A stretch of DNA of 34,599 nucleotides from an uncultured Prevotella sp. (GTDB taxonomy: Bacteria > Bacteroidota > Bacteroidia > Bacteroidales > Bacteroidaceae): contig CAMOEW010000016.1 in the NCBI GenBank assembly GCA_946612625.1, positions 1 to 34,599 on the forward strand, written 5' to 3'. The position numbers and the translations under genes are program-made. Within the stretch, counting starts at the first letter, position 1, and each line of letters starts with the position of its first letter. The notes beneath the pieces were generated by a model. That model ran no database searches, was not told the origin of the DNA, and saw only the letters and a list, made by a program, of their open reading frames with translations. Shown here one piece after another: positions 8,080-16,539 of this stretch.

Positions 8080-9156
8080 ATGAAAGCAAAACTTATTCTT
8101 GACGACGGGACAGAATTCCAAGGAGAAAGCTTCGGCTATTGTTTACAAACCGATGGAGAGGTGGTGTTCAACACAGCAATGATGGGGTATCCAGAATCGC
8201 TTACCGACCCAAGTTATGCCGGGCAGATGATTGTGTTTACTTATCCACTCGTGGGCAACTATGGAGTGCCGCCATTCACCTATTCAGGACAGATTCCGAC
8301 GTTTATGGAAAGCGAGAAAATCCATGCGAAGGCTGTCATCGTGGCCGACTATTGTCACGATTACTCTCACTGGAATGCAGTGGAGAGTCTTGACGAGTGG
8401 CTGAAACGAGAGAAAATACCAGGACTCACAGGCATAGACACGCGCAGTCTGACTCGAAAACTACGTGAGCACGGAGTAATGATGGGAAGAATCGAGGTTT
8501 GTGACATGTCGGACATTGCAGAAATGTCTGAAAAGACTGATTATGGCGGCACAAACTGGGTGGATAGAGTAAGTTGTAAGGAGGTTGTCAGATACAATGA
8601 GGGCGCAGGCAGGAAAGTTGTGCTTGTTGACTGTGGAGTGAAGGATAATATAATACGTTGTCTCATAAAAAAAGGTGTTGAAATTATACGTGTTCCATGG
8701 AATTTTGATTATACTGGCATTGATTTTGACGGGTTGTTTCTCTCAAACGGTCCAGGCGACCCTGACACCTGTGAGGAAACTGTGGCCATACTGCGTAAGC
8801 AGATGTCGCAGAGCAGAAAACCTATCTGCGGTATCTGCATGGGAAACCAGCTGCTGGCAAAGGCTGGAGGGGCAACGATATATAAACTGAAATACGGTCA
8901 CCGCTCACACAACCAACCGGTACGCGAAGTAGGAACAACGCGATGCTACATTACATCACAGAACCATGGCTTTGCCGTTGATACTGCAACGCTCGGCAGA
9001 GAGTGGCGTGAGTTGTTCATCAATATGAATGATGGTTCGAACGAAGGAATATGTCATAACGGCAATCCATGGTTTTCGGCACAATTCCATCCAGAGGCTT
9101 GCTCGGGCCCTGAAGACACAGAGTTTATGTTCGATAGATTTATCAATACATTATGA
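8080..9156 (+). CDS. carA: Carbamoyl-phosphate synthase small subunit (glutaminase)
   Basis: A 358-residue amidotransferase subunit that feeds ammonia from glutamine to CarB for arginine and pyrimidine synthesis. MKAKLILDDGTEFQGESFG is the family N-terminus, so I chose 8080 over an in-frame ATG at 8020 that lies within glmS and upstream of the terminator. GLTGIDTRSLTRKLREHG marks the N-terminal domain. The class I GATase domain carries FLSNGPGDP, GICMGNQLL (nucleophile Cys253) and FHPEACSGP (His and Glu of the triad). The stop overlaps the carB start (ATGA), typical of translational coupling. Confidence 0.96.
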   Translation: MKAKLILDDGTEFQGESFGYCLQTDGEVVFNTAMMGYPESLTDPSYAGQMIVFTYPLVGNYGVPPFTYSGQIPTFMESEKIHAKAVIVADYCHDYSHWNAVESLDEWLKREKIPGLTGIDTRSLTRKLREHGVMMGRIEVCDMSDIAEMSEKTDYGGTNWVDRVSCKEVVRYNEGAGRKVVLVDCGVKDNIIRCLIKKGVEIIRVPWNFDYTGIDFDGLFLSNGPGDPDTCEETVAILRKQMSQSRKPICGICMGNQLLAKAGGATIYKLKYGHRSHNQPVREVGTTRCYITSQNHGFAVDTATLGREWRELFINMNDGSNEGICHNGNPWFSAQFHPEACSGPEDTEFMFDRFINTL

Positions 9157-12100
9157 AGTACGACAATATAAAGAAAGTGTTGCTGCTTGGAAGCGGAGCA
9201 TTGAAGATAGGTGAAGCAGGAGAGTTTGACTACAGTGGCAGTCAAGCATTGAAAGCATTGCGAGAAGAGGGCGTAAAAACCGTCTTGATTAATCCCAATA
9301 TAGCAACGGTACAGACATCTGAGGGAGTGGCCGACCAGATTTACTTCCTTCCTGTTCAGCCATACTTCGTTGAGAGAGTAATTGCAAAAGAGCGTCCAGA
9401 TGCCATTCTGCTTTCGTTTGGCGGACAGACAGCACTCAATTGCGGAGTGGAACTTTACAAGAGCGGAGTGCTTGAAAAATACAATGTGACGGTGCTTGGA
9501 ACTCCAGTACAGGCAATAATAGATACTGAAGACCGTGAACTCTTCGTCGAAAAACTAAATCAGATAGACGTTAAGACGATAAAGAGCGAAGCTTGTGAAA
9601 CAATGGAACAGGCACGAAAGGCTGCATCGGAATTAGGCTATCCTGTGATTATACGAGCTGCCTATGCTCTTGGAGGTCTCGGCTCTGGGTTCTGCGACAA
9701 TGAGGAAGAGCTTAACAGTCTGGCCGAAAAAGCGTTCTCGTTTTCTCCGCAGGTGCTTGTCGAGAAGAGTCTGAAAGGATGGAAGGAAATAGAATATGAA
9801 GTGGTGCGCGACCGTTATGACAACTGCATAACCGTATGTAACATGGAGAACTTCGACCCACTCGGAATTCATACAGGTGAGTCTATAGTGATTGCACCAA
9901 GTCAGACACTGACGAACTCTGAGTATCACAAACTGCGTTCGCTTGCAATAAAGATTATCCGTCATATCGGTATTGTGGGTGAATGTAACGTGCAGTATGC
10001 TTTCGACCCTAATAGTGAAGACTATCGCGTCATTGAGGTAAATGCTCGCCTAAGCCGTTCATCGGCATTGGCGTCGAAGGCAACAGGATACCCCCTGGCC
10101 TTTGTCGCAGCAAAACTTGGCATGGGCTATGGACTTTTTGAACTTAAGAACTCGGTAACAAAGACCACCAGTGCCTTCTTTGAGCCCGCACTCGATTATG
10201 TGGTATGCAAGATTCCACGTTGGGATCTGTCGAAATTCCACGGCGTTGACAAAGAGTTGGGTTCGTCGATGAAATCGGTTGGCGAGGTGATGGCAATCGG
10301 GCGTACTTTCGAAGAGGCTATCCAGAAGGGATTGCGCATGATTGGCCAAGGGATGCACGGATTTGTAGAAAACAAGGAACTGGCTATCAACGATATTGAC
10401 GCTGCCCTTCGCGAACCTACCGACAAACGTATCTTCGTTATTTCTAAGGCAATGCACCTACCGCATTACAATATCGACAATATTCATGAGCTGACCAAGA
10501 TTGATAGATGGTTCCTATACAAATTAAAACATATCATCGACATCGACGAACGGTTGAAGAAAGTAAACATTAACACGCTTGACACTGAGCTCATGCGAGA
10601 GGCAAAGATGTATGGCTTCTCTGATTTCCAGATAGCGAGAGCTGTTGGCCTGGAAGCTGTGGCAGGAAACATGCACGAGGCATTGCTCACGGTGAGAAAC
10701 CGGCGTAAGCAGATGGGGATATTCCCTGTGGCGAAACAGATTGACACCCTTGCTGCCGAGTACCCTGCGCAAACAAACTATCTTTATCTAACCTATCAAG
10801 GTGCAGGCCCTGCTCTTTCAGAAGTTTGTCACGACATTTGCTACGAGAGAGACCGTCGAAGTATAATTGTGCTGGGTTCCGGCGCTTATCGTATAGGAAG
10901 CTCTGTTGAGTTCGACTGGTGCGGAGTGCAGGCACTGAACACTATAAGGAAAGAGGGGTGGCGTTCGGTGATGATTAACTATAATCCGGAAACTGTATCC
11001 ACCGATTATGACATGTGCGACCGGCTTTATTTCGACGAGCTGACTTTCGAACGTGTTTTGGACATTATCGAACTGGAGACTCCTCATGGTGTAATAGTGT
11101 CAACCGGCGGACAAATTCCGAACAATCTTGCCATACGTCTTGACAGACAGAACGTGCCGATTCTTGGTACATCGGCAAGTGATATTGACAATGCAGAAGA
11201 CAGGGCGAAGTTCTCGTCGATGCTCACTCGTAACGGTATCAACCAGCCGGAATGGAGCGCTCTCACTACGATGGATGACATTGAAAAGTTTGTTGACAGG
11301 GTAGGGTTTCCTGTGCTGGTCAGACCATCGTATGTGCTTTCGGGAGCGGCGATGAACGTGTGTTCAAACGAAGACGAGCTGCGGCGCTTCCTTCAGCTAG
11401 CTGCTAATGTGAGTGAAGATCATCCGGTAGTCGTTTCAAAATTTATCGAACATGCCAAGGAAATTGAAATGGACGCAGTGGCAAAGGATGGTGAGATTCT
11501 CGCATACGCCATCTCAGAGCATATTGAATATGCCGGCGTTCACTCAGGTGATGCAACTATTCAGTTCCCACCGCAGAAACTATATGTTGAGACCGTCAGG
11601 AGAATAAAGCGTATCTCAAGACAGATTGCCAAGGAATTGCATATCTCTGGACCATTCAACATTCAATATATGGCGCGTGACAACGACATTCTCGTGATTG
11701 AGTGCAATCTTCGTGCCAGCCGTTCATTCCCTTTTGTGTCGAAAGTGCTGAAACTTAATCTTATAGAAATCGCCACGAAAGTAATGCTCGGGATACCGGT
11801 GGAAAAACCGTCAAAGAATCTGTTCGACCTCGACTATGTGGGAATCAAGGCAAGCCAGTTCTCGTTTAACAGGCTTCAGAAAGCCGACCCAGTGCTCGGT
11901 GTCGATATGGCATCTACCGGCGAAGTAGGGTGTATTGGTGAGGATACAAGCTGTGCGCTGCTGAAGGCAATGCTCAGCGTCGGACTGAGGATTCCTGAGC
12001 ACTCTGTGCTGCTTTCCACAGGAAGCGCAAAACAGAAAGCCTCAATGCTTGATGCGGCAAAGATGTTGTCGGAACACGGCTACAAACTTTATGCTACTGC

Positions 12101-12425
12101 CGGCACAAGCACCTATTTGACATCTAACGGTATTGAAAATACAAGAGTGCTCTGGCCAAGCGAAGAAGCAGATGCCGATGCGAACGATGAGAAAGTGCCT
12201 TCTGCACTACAGCTACTCCACAGTCATGAAATCGACATGGTAGTTAACATTCCGAAAGATCTTACTACTCATGAATTGACTAATGGATATAAGATTCGCC
12301 GTGCGGCAATAGATCTCAACGTTCCGTTGATAACAAATGCCCGACTTGCTTCGGCATTCATAAGTGCATTCTGCACTATGCGATTAGACGACATCGCTAT
12401 TAGAAGCTGGATGGAATATAAGTAG
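9153..12425 (+). CDS. carB: Carbamoyl-phosphate synthase large subunit
   Basis: A 1090-residue ATP-grasp enzyme that makes carbamoyl phosphate from bicarbonate, ammonia and two ATP. It shows the internal duplication of the family: KVLLLGSGALKIGEAGEFDY opens the first half and SIIVLGSGAYRIGSSVEFDW (~570) the second. Each half has an ATP-grasp domain (VIIRAAYALGGLGSGF; VLVRPSYVLSGAAMNV). The C-terminal ~150 residues form an MGS-like allosteric domain (SEHGYKLYATAGTSTYL), the usual site of UMP/ornithine control. Its length is near the family norm, so it is a complete single-chain large subunit. Confidence 0.97.
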   Translation: MKYDNIKKVLLLGSGALKIGEAGEFDYSGSQALKALREEGVKTVLINPNIATVQTSEGVADQIYFLPVQPYFVERVIAKERPDAILLSFGGQTALNCGVELYKSGVLEKYNVTVLGTPVQAIIDTEDRELFVEKLNQIDVKTIKSEACETMEQARKAASELGYPVIIRAAYALGGLGSGFCDNEEELNSLAEKAFSFSPQVLVEKSLKGWKEIEYEVVRDRYDNCITVCNMENFDPLGIHTGESIVIAPSQTLTNSEYHKLRSLAIKIIRHIGIVGECNVQYAFDPNSEDYRVIEVNARLSRSSALASKATGYPLAFVAAKLGMGYGLFELKNSVTKTTSAFFEPALDYVVCKIPRWDLSKFHGVDKELGSSMKSVGEVMAIGRTFEEAIQKGLRMIGQGMHGFVENKELAINDIDAALREPTDKRIFVISKAMHLPHYNIDNIHELTKIDRWFLYKLKHIIDIDERLKKVNINTLDTELMREAKMYGFSDFQIARAVGLEAVAGNMHEALLTVRNRRKQMGIFPVAKQIDTLAAEYPAQTNYLYLTYQGAGPALSEVCHDICYERDRRSIIVLGSGAYRIGSSVEFDWCGVQALNTIRKEGWRSVMINYNPETVSTDYDMCDRLYFDELTFERVLDIIELETPHGVIVSTGGQIPNNLAIRLDRQNVPILGTSASDIDNAEDRAKFSSMLTRNGINQPEWSALTTMDDIEKFVDRVGFPVLVRPSYVLSGAAMNVCSNEDELRRFLQLAANVSEDHPVVVSKFIEHAKEIEMDAVAKDGEILAYAISEHIEYAGVHSGDATIQFPPQKLYVETVRRIKRISRQIAKELHISGPFNIQYMARDNDILVIECNLRASRSFPFVSKVLKLNLIEIATKVMLGIPVEKPSKNLFDLDYVGIKASQFSFNRLQKADPVLGVDMASTGEVGCIGEDTSCALLKAMLSVGLRIPEHSVLLSTGSAKQKASMLDAAKMLSEHGYKLYATAGTSTYLTSNGIENTRVLWPSEEADADANDEKVPSALQLLHSHEIDMVVNIPKDLTTHELTNGYKIRRAAIDLNVPLITNARLASAFISAFCTMRLDDIAIRSWMEYK

Positions 12426-12498
12426 CCAATTCAACGTTTAAAAAGGAAAATTAATATAATTTAGACTACCTATAGGGTAATAAAATCAAAGAAATGAT

Positions 12499-12506
12499 TA
12501 ATTTTG
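12499..12506 (+). promoter_or_regulatory. Candidate -7 element for the moxR-bat operon
   Basis: TAATTTTG matches TAnnTTTG, 40 nt before the moxR ATG, in the 121-nt gap after carB. No TTTG stands at the expected distance upstream, so the promoter may be weak or need an activator. No convincing carB terminator is visible in the gap. Confidence 0.4.
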
Positions 12507-12546
12507 CAGCCGCTAAATGAATGAATAACTTATAAAAACAACAAAT

Positions 12547-13542
12547 ATGGCAGAAGCAATTGATATTCGCGAGCTCAACATGCGGATAGAACAACAAAGT
12601 GCATTCGTGACAAATCTTGTAACAGGAATGGATCGTGTCATCGTTGGCCAAAAGCATCTTGTGGATACGTTGCTGATAGGTCTGTTGAGTGACGGACACA
12701 TTCTTCTCGAAGGTGTTCCGGGTCTTGCAAAGACACTCGCTATAAAGACTCTTTCGCAACTTATCGATTCAGAATACAGTAGAATACAGTTCACTCCCGA
12801 TCTCTTGCCTGCCGATGTCATCGGAACGATGATATACTCGCAGAAAGATGAGAAGTTTCAAGTGAAGAAAGGTCCGGTGTTTGCCAACTTCGTACTTGCA
12901 GACGAAATAAACCGTGCTCCGGCAAAAGTACAGAGTGCTCTGCTTGAGGCAATGCAAGAGAAACAAGTGACCATTGGTAGTCAGACATTTCAACTGCCAA
13001 ATCCCTTCCTTGTGATGGCCACCCAAAACCCTATAGAACAGGAAGGCACTTACCCGTTGCCAGAAGCACAGACCGATCGTTTCATGATGAAGGTAATCAT
13101 TGACTATCCTACCATCGATGAAGAAAAGAAAATCATCCGTGAGAATATAGCAGGCAGCCTGCCTGCTGTTACTCCTGTGACTACAGCGGATGACATCATA
13201 AAAGCTCGCGACGTAGTACGTGAGGTGTATATTGATGAAAAAATCGAGCAATACATCGCTGATATAGTATTTGCAACGCGCTATCCAGACAGATATGGAC
13301 TGAAAGACATGAAGGCAATGATTCAGTTTGGCGGTTCACCACGTGCGAGCATCAATCTTGCCAAGGCAAGTCGTGCATATGCTTTCATCAAGCGTCGCGG
13401 ATATGTCGTTCCAGAAGATGTGCGTGCAGTTGCCCATGATGTGCTTCGCCATCGTATCGGACTGACATACGAGGCAGAAGCAACGAATGTAACCAGTGAA
13501 GAAATTGTCAGCAGGATTATCAATAAGGTAGAAGTGCCTTGA
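12547..13542 (+). CDS. moxR: MoxR-family AAA+ ATPase of the Bat operon
   Basis: A 331-residue cytoplasmic AAA+ ATPase. Walker A is GVPGLAKT (~58-65) and Walker B is FVLADEINRAP (~116-126). SALLEAMQEKQVTIG, VMATQNPIEQEGTYPLPEAQ and the sensor-2 region near GGSPRASINLAKA are signatures of MoxR proteins. These act as chaperone-like partners of vWA proteins, and the next genes encode a DUF58 protein and two vWA proteins, the standard arrangement. It opens the long same-strand run ending at nadE. In the related B. fragilis operon the cluster is linked to aerotolerance; the exact activity is not known. Confidence 0.95.
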   Translation: MAEAIDIRELNMRIEQQSAFVTNLVTGMDRVIVGQKHLVDTLLIGLLSDGHILLEGVPGLAKTLAIKTLSQLIDSEYSRIQFTPDLLPADVIGTMIYSQKDEKFQVKKGPVFANFVLADEINRAPAKVQSALLEAMQEKQVTIGSQTFQLPNPFLVMATQNPIEQEGTYPLPEAQTDRFMMKVIIDYPTIDEEKKIIRENIAGSLPAVTPVTTADDIIKARDVVREVYIDEKIEQYIADIVFATRYPDRYGLKDMKAMIQFGGSPRASINLAKASRAYAFIKRRGYVVPEDVRAVAHDVLRHRIGLTYEAEATNVTSEEIVSRIINKVEVP

Positions 13543-13551
13543 TAGGCAGCT

Positions 13552-14421
13552 ATGGAAACAGCGGAACTATTAGCAAAAGTAAGGAAGATAGAGATAAAGA
13601 CCAGAGGTCTTAGCTCGAATATCTTTGCAGGTCAGTATCACAGTGCATTCAAGGGTCGTGGTATGGCATTCAGTGAAGTGCGCGAGTATCAGTTTGGTGA
13701 TGACGTGCGCGACATCGACTGGAACGTGACAGCTCGCTTTAACCGTCCTTATGTAAAAGTGTTTGAGGAAGAGCGCGAGCTGACAGTGATGCTTCTCATT
13801 GATGTCAGCGGCTCGCTTGACTTTGGAACAAAGCGACAGATGAAGCGTGACATGGTGACAGAAATAGCTGCCACTCTCGCTTTCAGTGCAATACAGAACA
13901 ATGACAAGATTGGCATTGTGTTTTTTTCAAACAAGATAGAGAAGTATATACCTCCAAAGAAAGGAAGGAAGCATATCCTCTACATGATACGAGAGATGCT
14001 CGATTTTCACCCAGAGAGCAGCCAGACAGACATTTCTGGAGCACTGGAGTTTCTTTCTGGAGTGATGAAACGTCGTTGTACTGCTTTCATGCTCAGCGAC
14101 TTTTATGACCGCAACGACTTCGTGCAGCCACTTACAATAGCTAACCGCAAACATGATGTCGTGGCAATACAGGTGTATGACATACGTGCGCGTGAACTTC
14201 CCGATGTAGGACTCATGAAGGTGGTTGATGCTGAAACCGGCTATGAGCAGTATGTAGATACGAGTAGCCGAAAATTGCGTGATTCGTACCGCAGCTATTG
14301 GAACAACCGTCAGGCAGTACTTCACGAAACATTCAATAAAAGTAATGTCGATTGTGTCAGCGTAGCAACCGATGAGGATTATGTAAAAGCACTCATGGGC
14401 ATGTTTAAACGTAGAGGCTAA
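13552..14421 (+). CDS. DUF58 domain protein (vWA-like, MoxR partner)
   Basis: A 289-residue protein without a signal peptide. Residues ~27-65 hold the DUF58 block GQYHSAFKGRGMAFSEVREY followed by GDDVRDIDWNVTAR. Downstream is a vWA-like fold with LLIDVSGSLDFG, whose Asp84-x-Ser-x-Ser is a MIDAS-type metal site. DUF58 proteins regularly sit directly after moxR and are thought to work with it. The gene begins 9 nt after the moxR stop and ends in a TAATG overlap with the next gene. The molecular role is not established. Confidence 0.92.
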   Translation: METAELLAKVRKIEIKTRGLSSNIFAGQYHSAFKGRGMAFSEVREYQFGDDVRDIDWNVTARFNRPYVKVFEEERELTVMLLIDVSGSLDFGTKRQMKRDMVTEIAATLAFSAIQNNDKIGIVFFSNKIEKYIPPKKGRKHILYMIREMLDFHPESSQTDISGALEFLSGVMKRRCTAFMLSDFYDRNDFVQPLTIANRKHDVVAIQVYDIRARELPDVGLMKVVDAETGYEQYVDTSSRKLRDSYRSYWNNRQAVLHETFNKSNVDCVSVATDEDYVKALMGMFKRRG

Positions 14422-15536
14422 TGATAAATAAATATAGTGAAAATAAATATGTGTTATTAGAAAAGCGACTTATGACAATCGTGTCATTTGTCGTTTGCCT
14501 GTTGTCCGCCGATGGCCTTTATGCGCAGAGCGTAGAAGCCACTATCGATTCAATTGAGATTATCATTGGTGAACAGGCCCATCTCACGCTGTCGGTAACA
14601 GCCAAAGATAACGCTGATGTCATATTTCCTTCGTTTCAGCATCAGCAGATGATTACTCCTGGTGTTGAGGTTCTCGATATGCAGCAAGCCAATCCCCGAC
14701 CTCTCGATAACGGAATGACATGTTTTTCACGAACATATAGTCTTACGTCGTTCGACGACACGCTATACTACCTTCCCCCCCTTACAGTGAAGGTTGACGG
14801 TAAGGAAATCAAGTCGAAGAGCCTTGCATTGAAGGTCGTTGGTATGGAAGTTGATACTACACGTGTTGATAAGTTCTTTGGCCCCAAGGATGTTCAGGAT
14901 AATCCTTTTCTTTGGATGGAATGGGGTGCGATTTTCTGGTTGAGCGTTGTGATGTTGTTACTTCTTGCTGTAAGCTATTACCTCTACATCCGGTTGCGTG
15001 ACAACAAGCCAATCATTGCTAGAATAAAGATTGTCAAACGGCTGCTTCCGCATCAGAAGGCAATGAAGGAAATTAATGAGATCAAGGCTGAAGGTCTGGC
15101 CGGCAAGGATAATTCCACGAAGGAGTATTACACCAAACTCACTGACACACTACGTAAGTATATTGAAGAGCGTTATGGTTTCAGTGCTATGGAGATGACC
15201 AGTTCAGAGATTATTGATCGTCTCACTTCGTCGGAAGACAAGACAGCTCTTGATGAGCTTCGCCAGCTGTTCCAGACTGCCGACCTCGTCAAGTTTGCCA
15301 AGTATTCGACGCTAATCAACGAGAACGATATGAACTTGGTGAATGCTATAGGTTTTATCAATCAGACAAAGCTTGAGAACCAGCCGACAGAAGAAATTGT
15401 CAAGCCTCAGTTGACCGAGGAAGAAAAACGCTCGGAGAAAACACGTTCAATACTGAAGACCTCTATATGTGTCATCATTCTTGTATGTGCTATTATGCTT
15501 GGATATATCGTATATTCGGTTTGTCAATTAATGTAA
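14421..15536 (+). CDS. BatD-like membrane protein of the Bat operon
   Basis: A 371-residue membrane protein starting in a 1-nt stop/start overlap (TAATG) with the DUF58 gene. An N-terminal hydrophobic stretch (TIVSFVVCLLSADGLYAQ, ~19-36) is a signal peptide; an alternative start at Met18 would make it more typical. The exported part (IIIGEQAHLTLSVTAKDNAD) resembles the Ig-like start of BatD, including the G-E-Q motif seen again in the larger BatD gene downstream. A membrane segment at ~168-190, a charged cytoplasmic domain containing LTDTLRKYIEERYGFSAMEM, and a second membrane segment at the C-terminus follow. I infer a short BatD paralogue; whether it has its own name in the family I cannot say. 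Confidence 0.75.
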   Translation: MINKYSENKYVLLEKRLMTIVSFVVCLLSADGLYAQSVEATIDSIEIIIGEQAHLTLSVTAKDNADVIFPSFQHQQMITPGVEVLDMQQANPRPLDNGMTCFSRTYSLTSFDDTLYYLPPLTVKVDGKEIKSKSLALKVVGMEVDTTRVDKFFGPKDVQDNPFLWMEWGAIFWLSVVMLLLLAVSYYLYIRLRDNKPIIARIKIVKRLLPHQKAMKEINEIKAEGLAGKDNSTKEYYTKLTDTLRKYIEERYGFSAMEMTSSEIIDRLTSSEDKTALDELRQLFQTADLVKFAKYSTLINENDMNLVNAIGFINQTKLENQPTEEIVKPQLTEEEKRSEKTRSILKTSICVIILVCAIMLGYIVYSVCQLM

Positions 15537-15540
15537 GACT

Positions 15541-16539
15541 ATGGAATTTGCTAATAAAGAGTACTTCTTCTTGTTATTACTCATTATACCTTATATAATA
15601 TGGTATCTGATGTATCGAAAGAAGAGCGAGCCAACGATGCGAATCAGCGACACCTTCGCCTTCCGCTATTCCCCTAAGAGCTGGAAAGTGCGATTGATGC
15701 CATTGCAGACAATACTACGGATAATAACGTTCGTGTTTATTGTCATTGTGCTTGCCCGTCCTCAGACTCATAGCAGTTGGAAAAACAAGACCATAGAAGG
15801 AATCGATATAATGCTTGCCATCGACGTTTCAACGAGTATGCTTGCCGAAGATTTGAAACCCAACCGTATGGAAGCTGCCAAGCAAGTTGCTGCAGAATTC
15901 ATCACCGGTCGCCCAAACGACAATATAGGACTTAGCATTTTCGCAGGTGAGGCATTCACTCAATGTCCTATGACCACCGACCACGCTTCGTTGCTGAATC
16001 TTCTGCGTAATGTGCGTACTGACATAGCAGCAAGAGGCCTCATTCAGGATGGTACTGCTATAGGTATGGGACTTGCCAACGCCGTGTCACGCCTTAAAGA
16101 CTCTAAGGCTAAGAGCAAGGTGGTAATTCTTCTAACCGATGGAAGTAACAATACCGGTGACCTTTCCCCAATGACTGCTGCAGAGATTGCGAAAAGCCTT
16201 GGCGTTCGTGTATATACCATAGGCGTTGGCACTAACAAGGTAGCTCCTTATCCGATGCCAGTTGCAGGCGGCGTGCAATATGTCAACATGCCTGTTGAGA
16301 TAGACACCAAGACGCTGAGCGAAATAGCATCGGTTACAGAGGGCGATTTTTATCGTGCTACAAATAACCGGGAGTTGAGTAACATATACAAAGAGATAGA
16401 CCGACTTGAGAAGACAAAGTTGAACGTTAAGAGCTTCAGTCGGCGCTATGATGCCTATCAGCCGTTTGCTTTGGCTGCCGTGATAACGCTGTTGCTGGAG
16501 ATTCTTTTCAGAATAACTATTTTTAGGAGGATACCGTAA
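15541..16539 (+). CDS. batA: BatA: membrane-anchored vWA protein
   Basis: A 332-residue inner-membrane protein with a von Willebrand A domain. Two hydrophobic segments lead (FFLLLLIIPYIIWYLMY, ~9-25, and ILRIITFVFIVIVLARPQ, ~57-74). The vWA domain begins IMLAIDVSTSMLAEDLKPNR with Asp95-x-Ser-x-Ser as MIDAS residues, and VVILLTDGSNNTGD supplies the later MIDAS Asp. A final membrane segment (FALAAVITLLLEILFRITIF) ends the protein. It starts 4 nt after the BatD-like gene and overlaps batB by 1 nt (TAATG). In B. fragilis the bat genes were linked to aerobic survival; here function is inferred from family and order. Confidence 0.92.
   Translation: MEFANKEYFFLLLLIIPYIIWYLMYRKKSEPTMRISDTFAFRYSPKSWKVRLMPLQTILRIITFVFIVIVLARPQTHSSWKNKTIEGIDIMLAIDVSTSMLAEDLKPNRMEAAKQVAAEFITGRPNDNIGLSIFAGEAFTQCPMTTDHASLLNLLRNVRTDIAARGLIQDGTAIGMGLANAVSRLKDSKAKSKVVILLTDGSNNTGDLSPMTAAEIAKSLGVRVYTIGVGTNKVAPYPMPVAGGVQYVNMPVEIDTKTLSEIASVTEGDFYRATNNRELSNIYKEIDRLEKTKLNVKSFSRRYDAYQPFALAAVITLLLEILFRITIFRRIP

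Noticed and set aside
12455..12485. Terminator hairpin after carB (TACC/GGTA)
   Set aside because: Only four base pairs and no T-run follow; too weak to support.
12769..13251. 160-codon minus-strand frame inside moxR
   Set aside because: Fully antisense to a well-conserved AAA+ coding sequence, with no recognisable domain.
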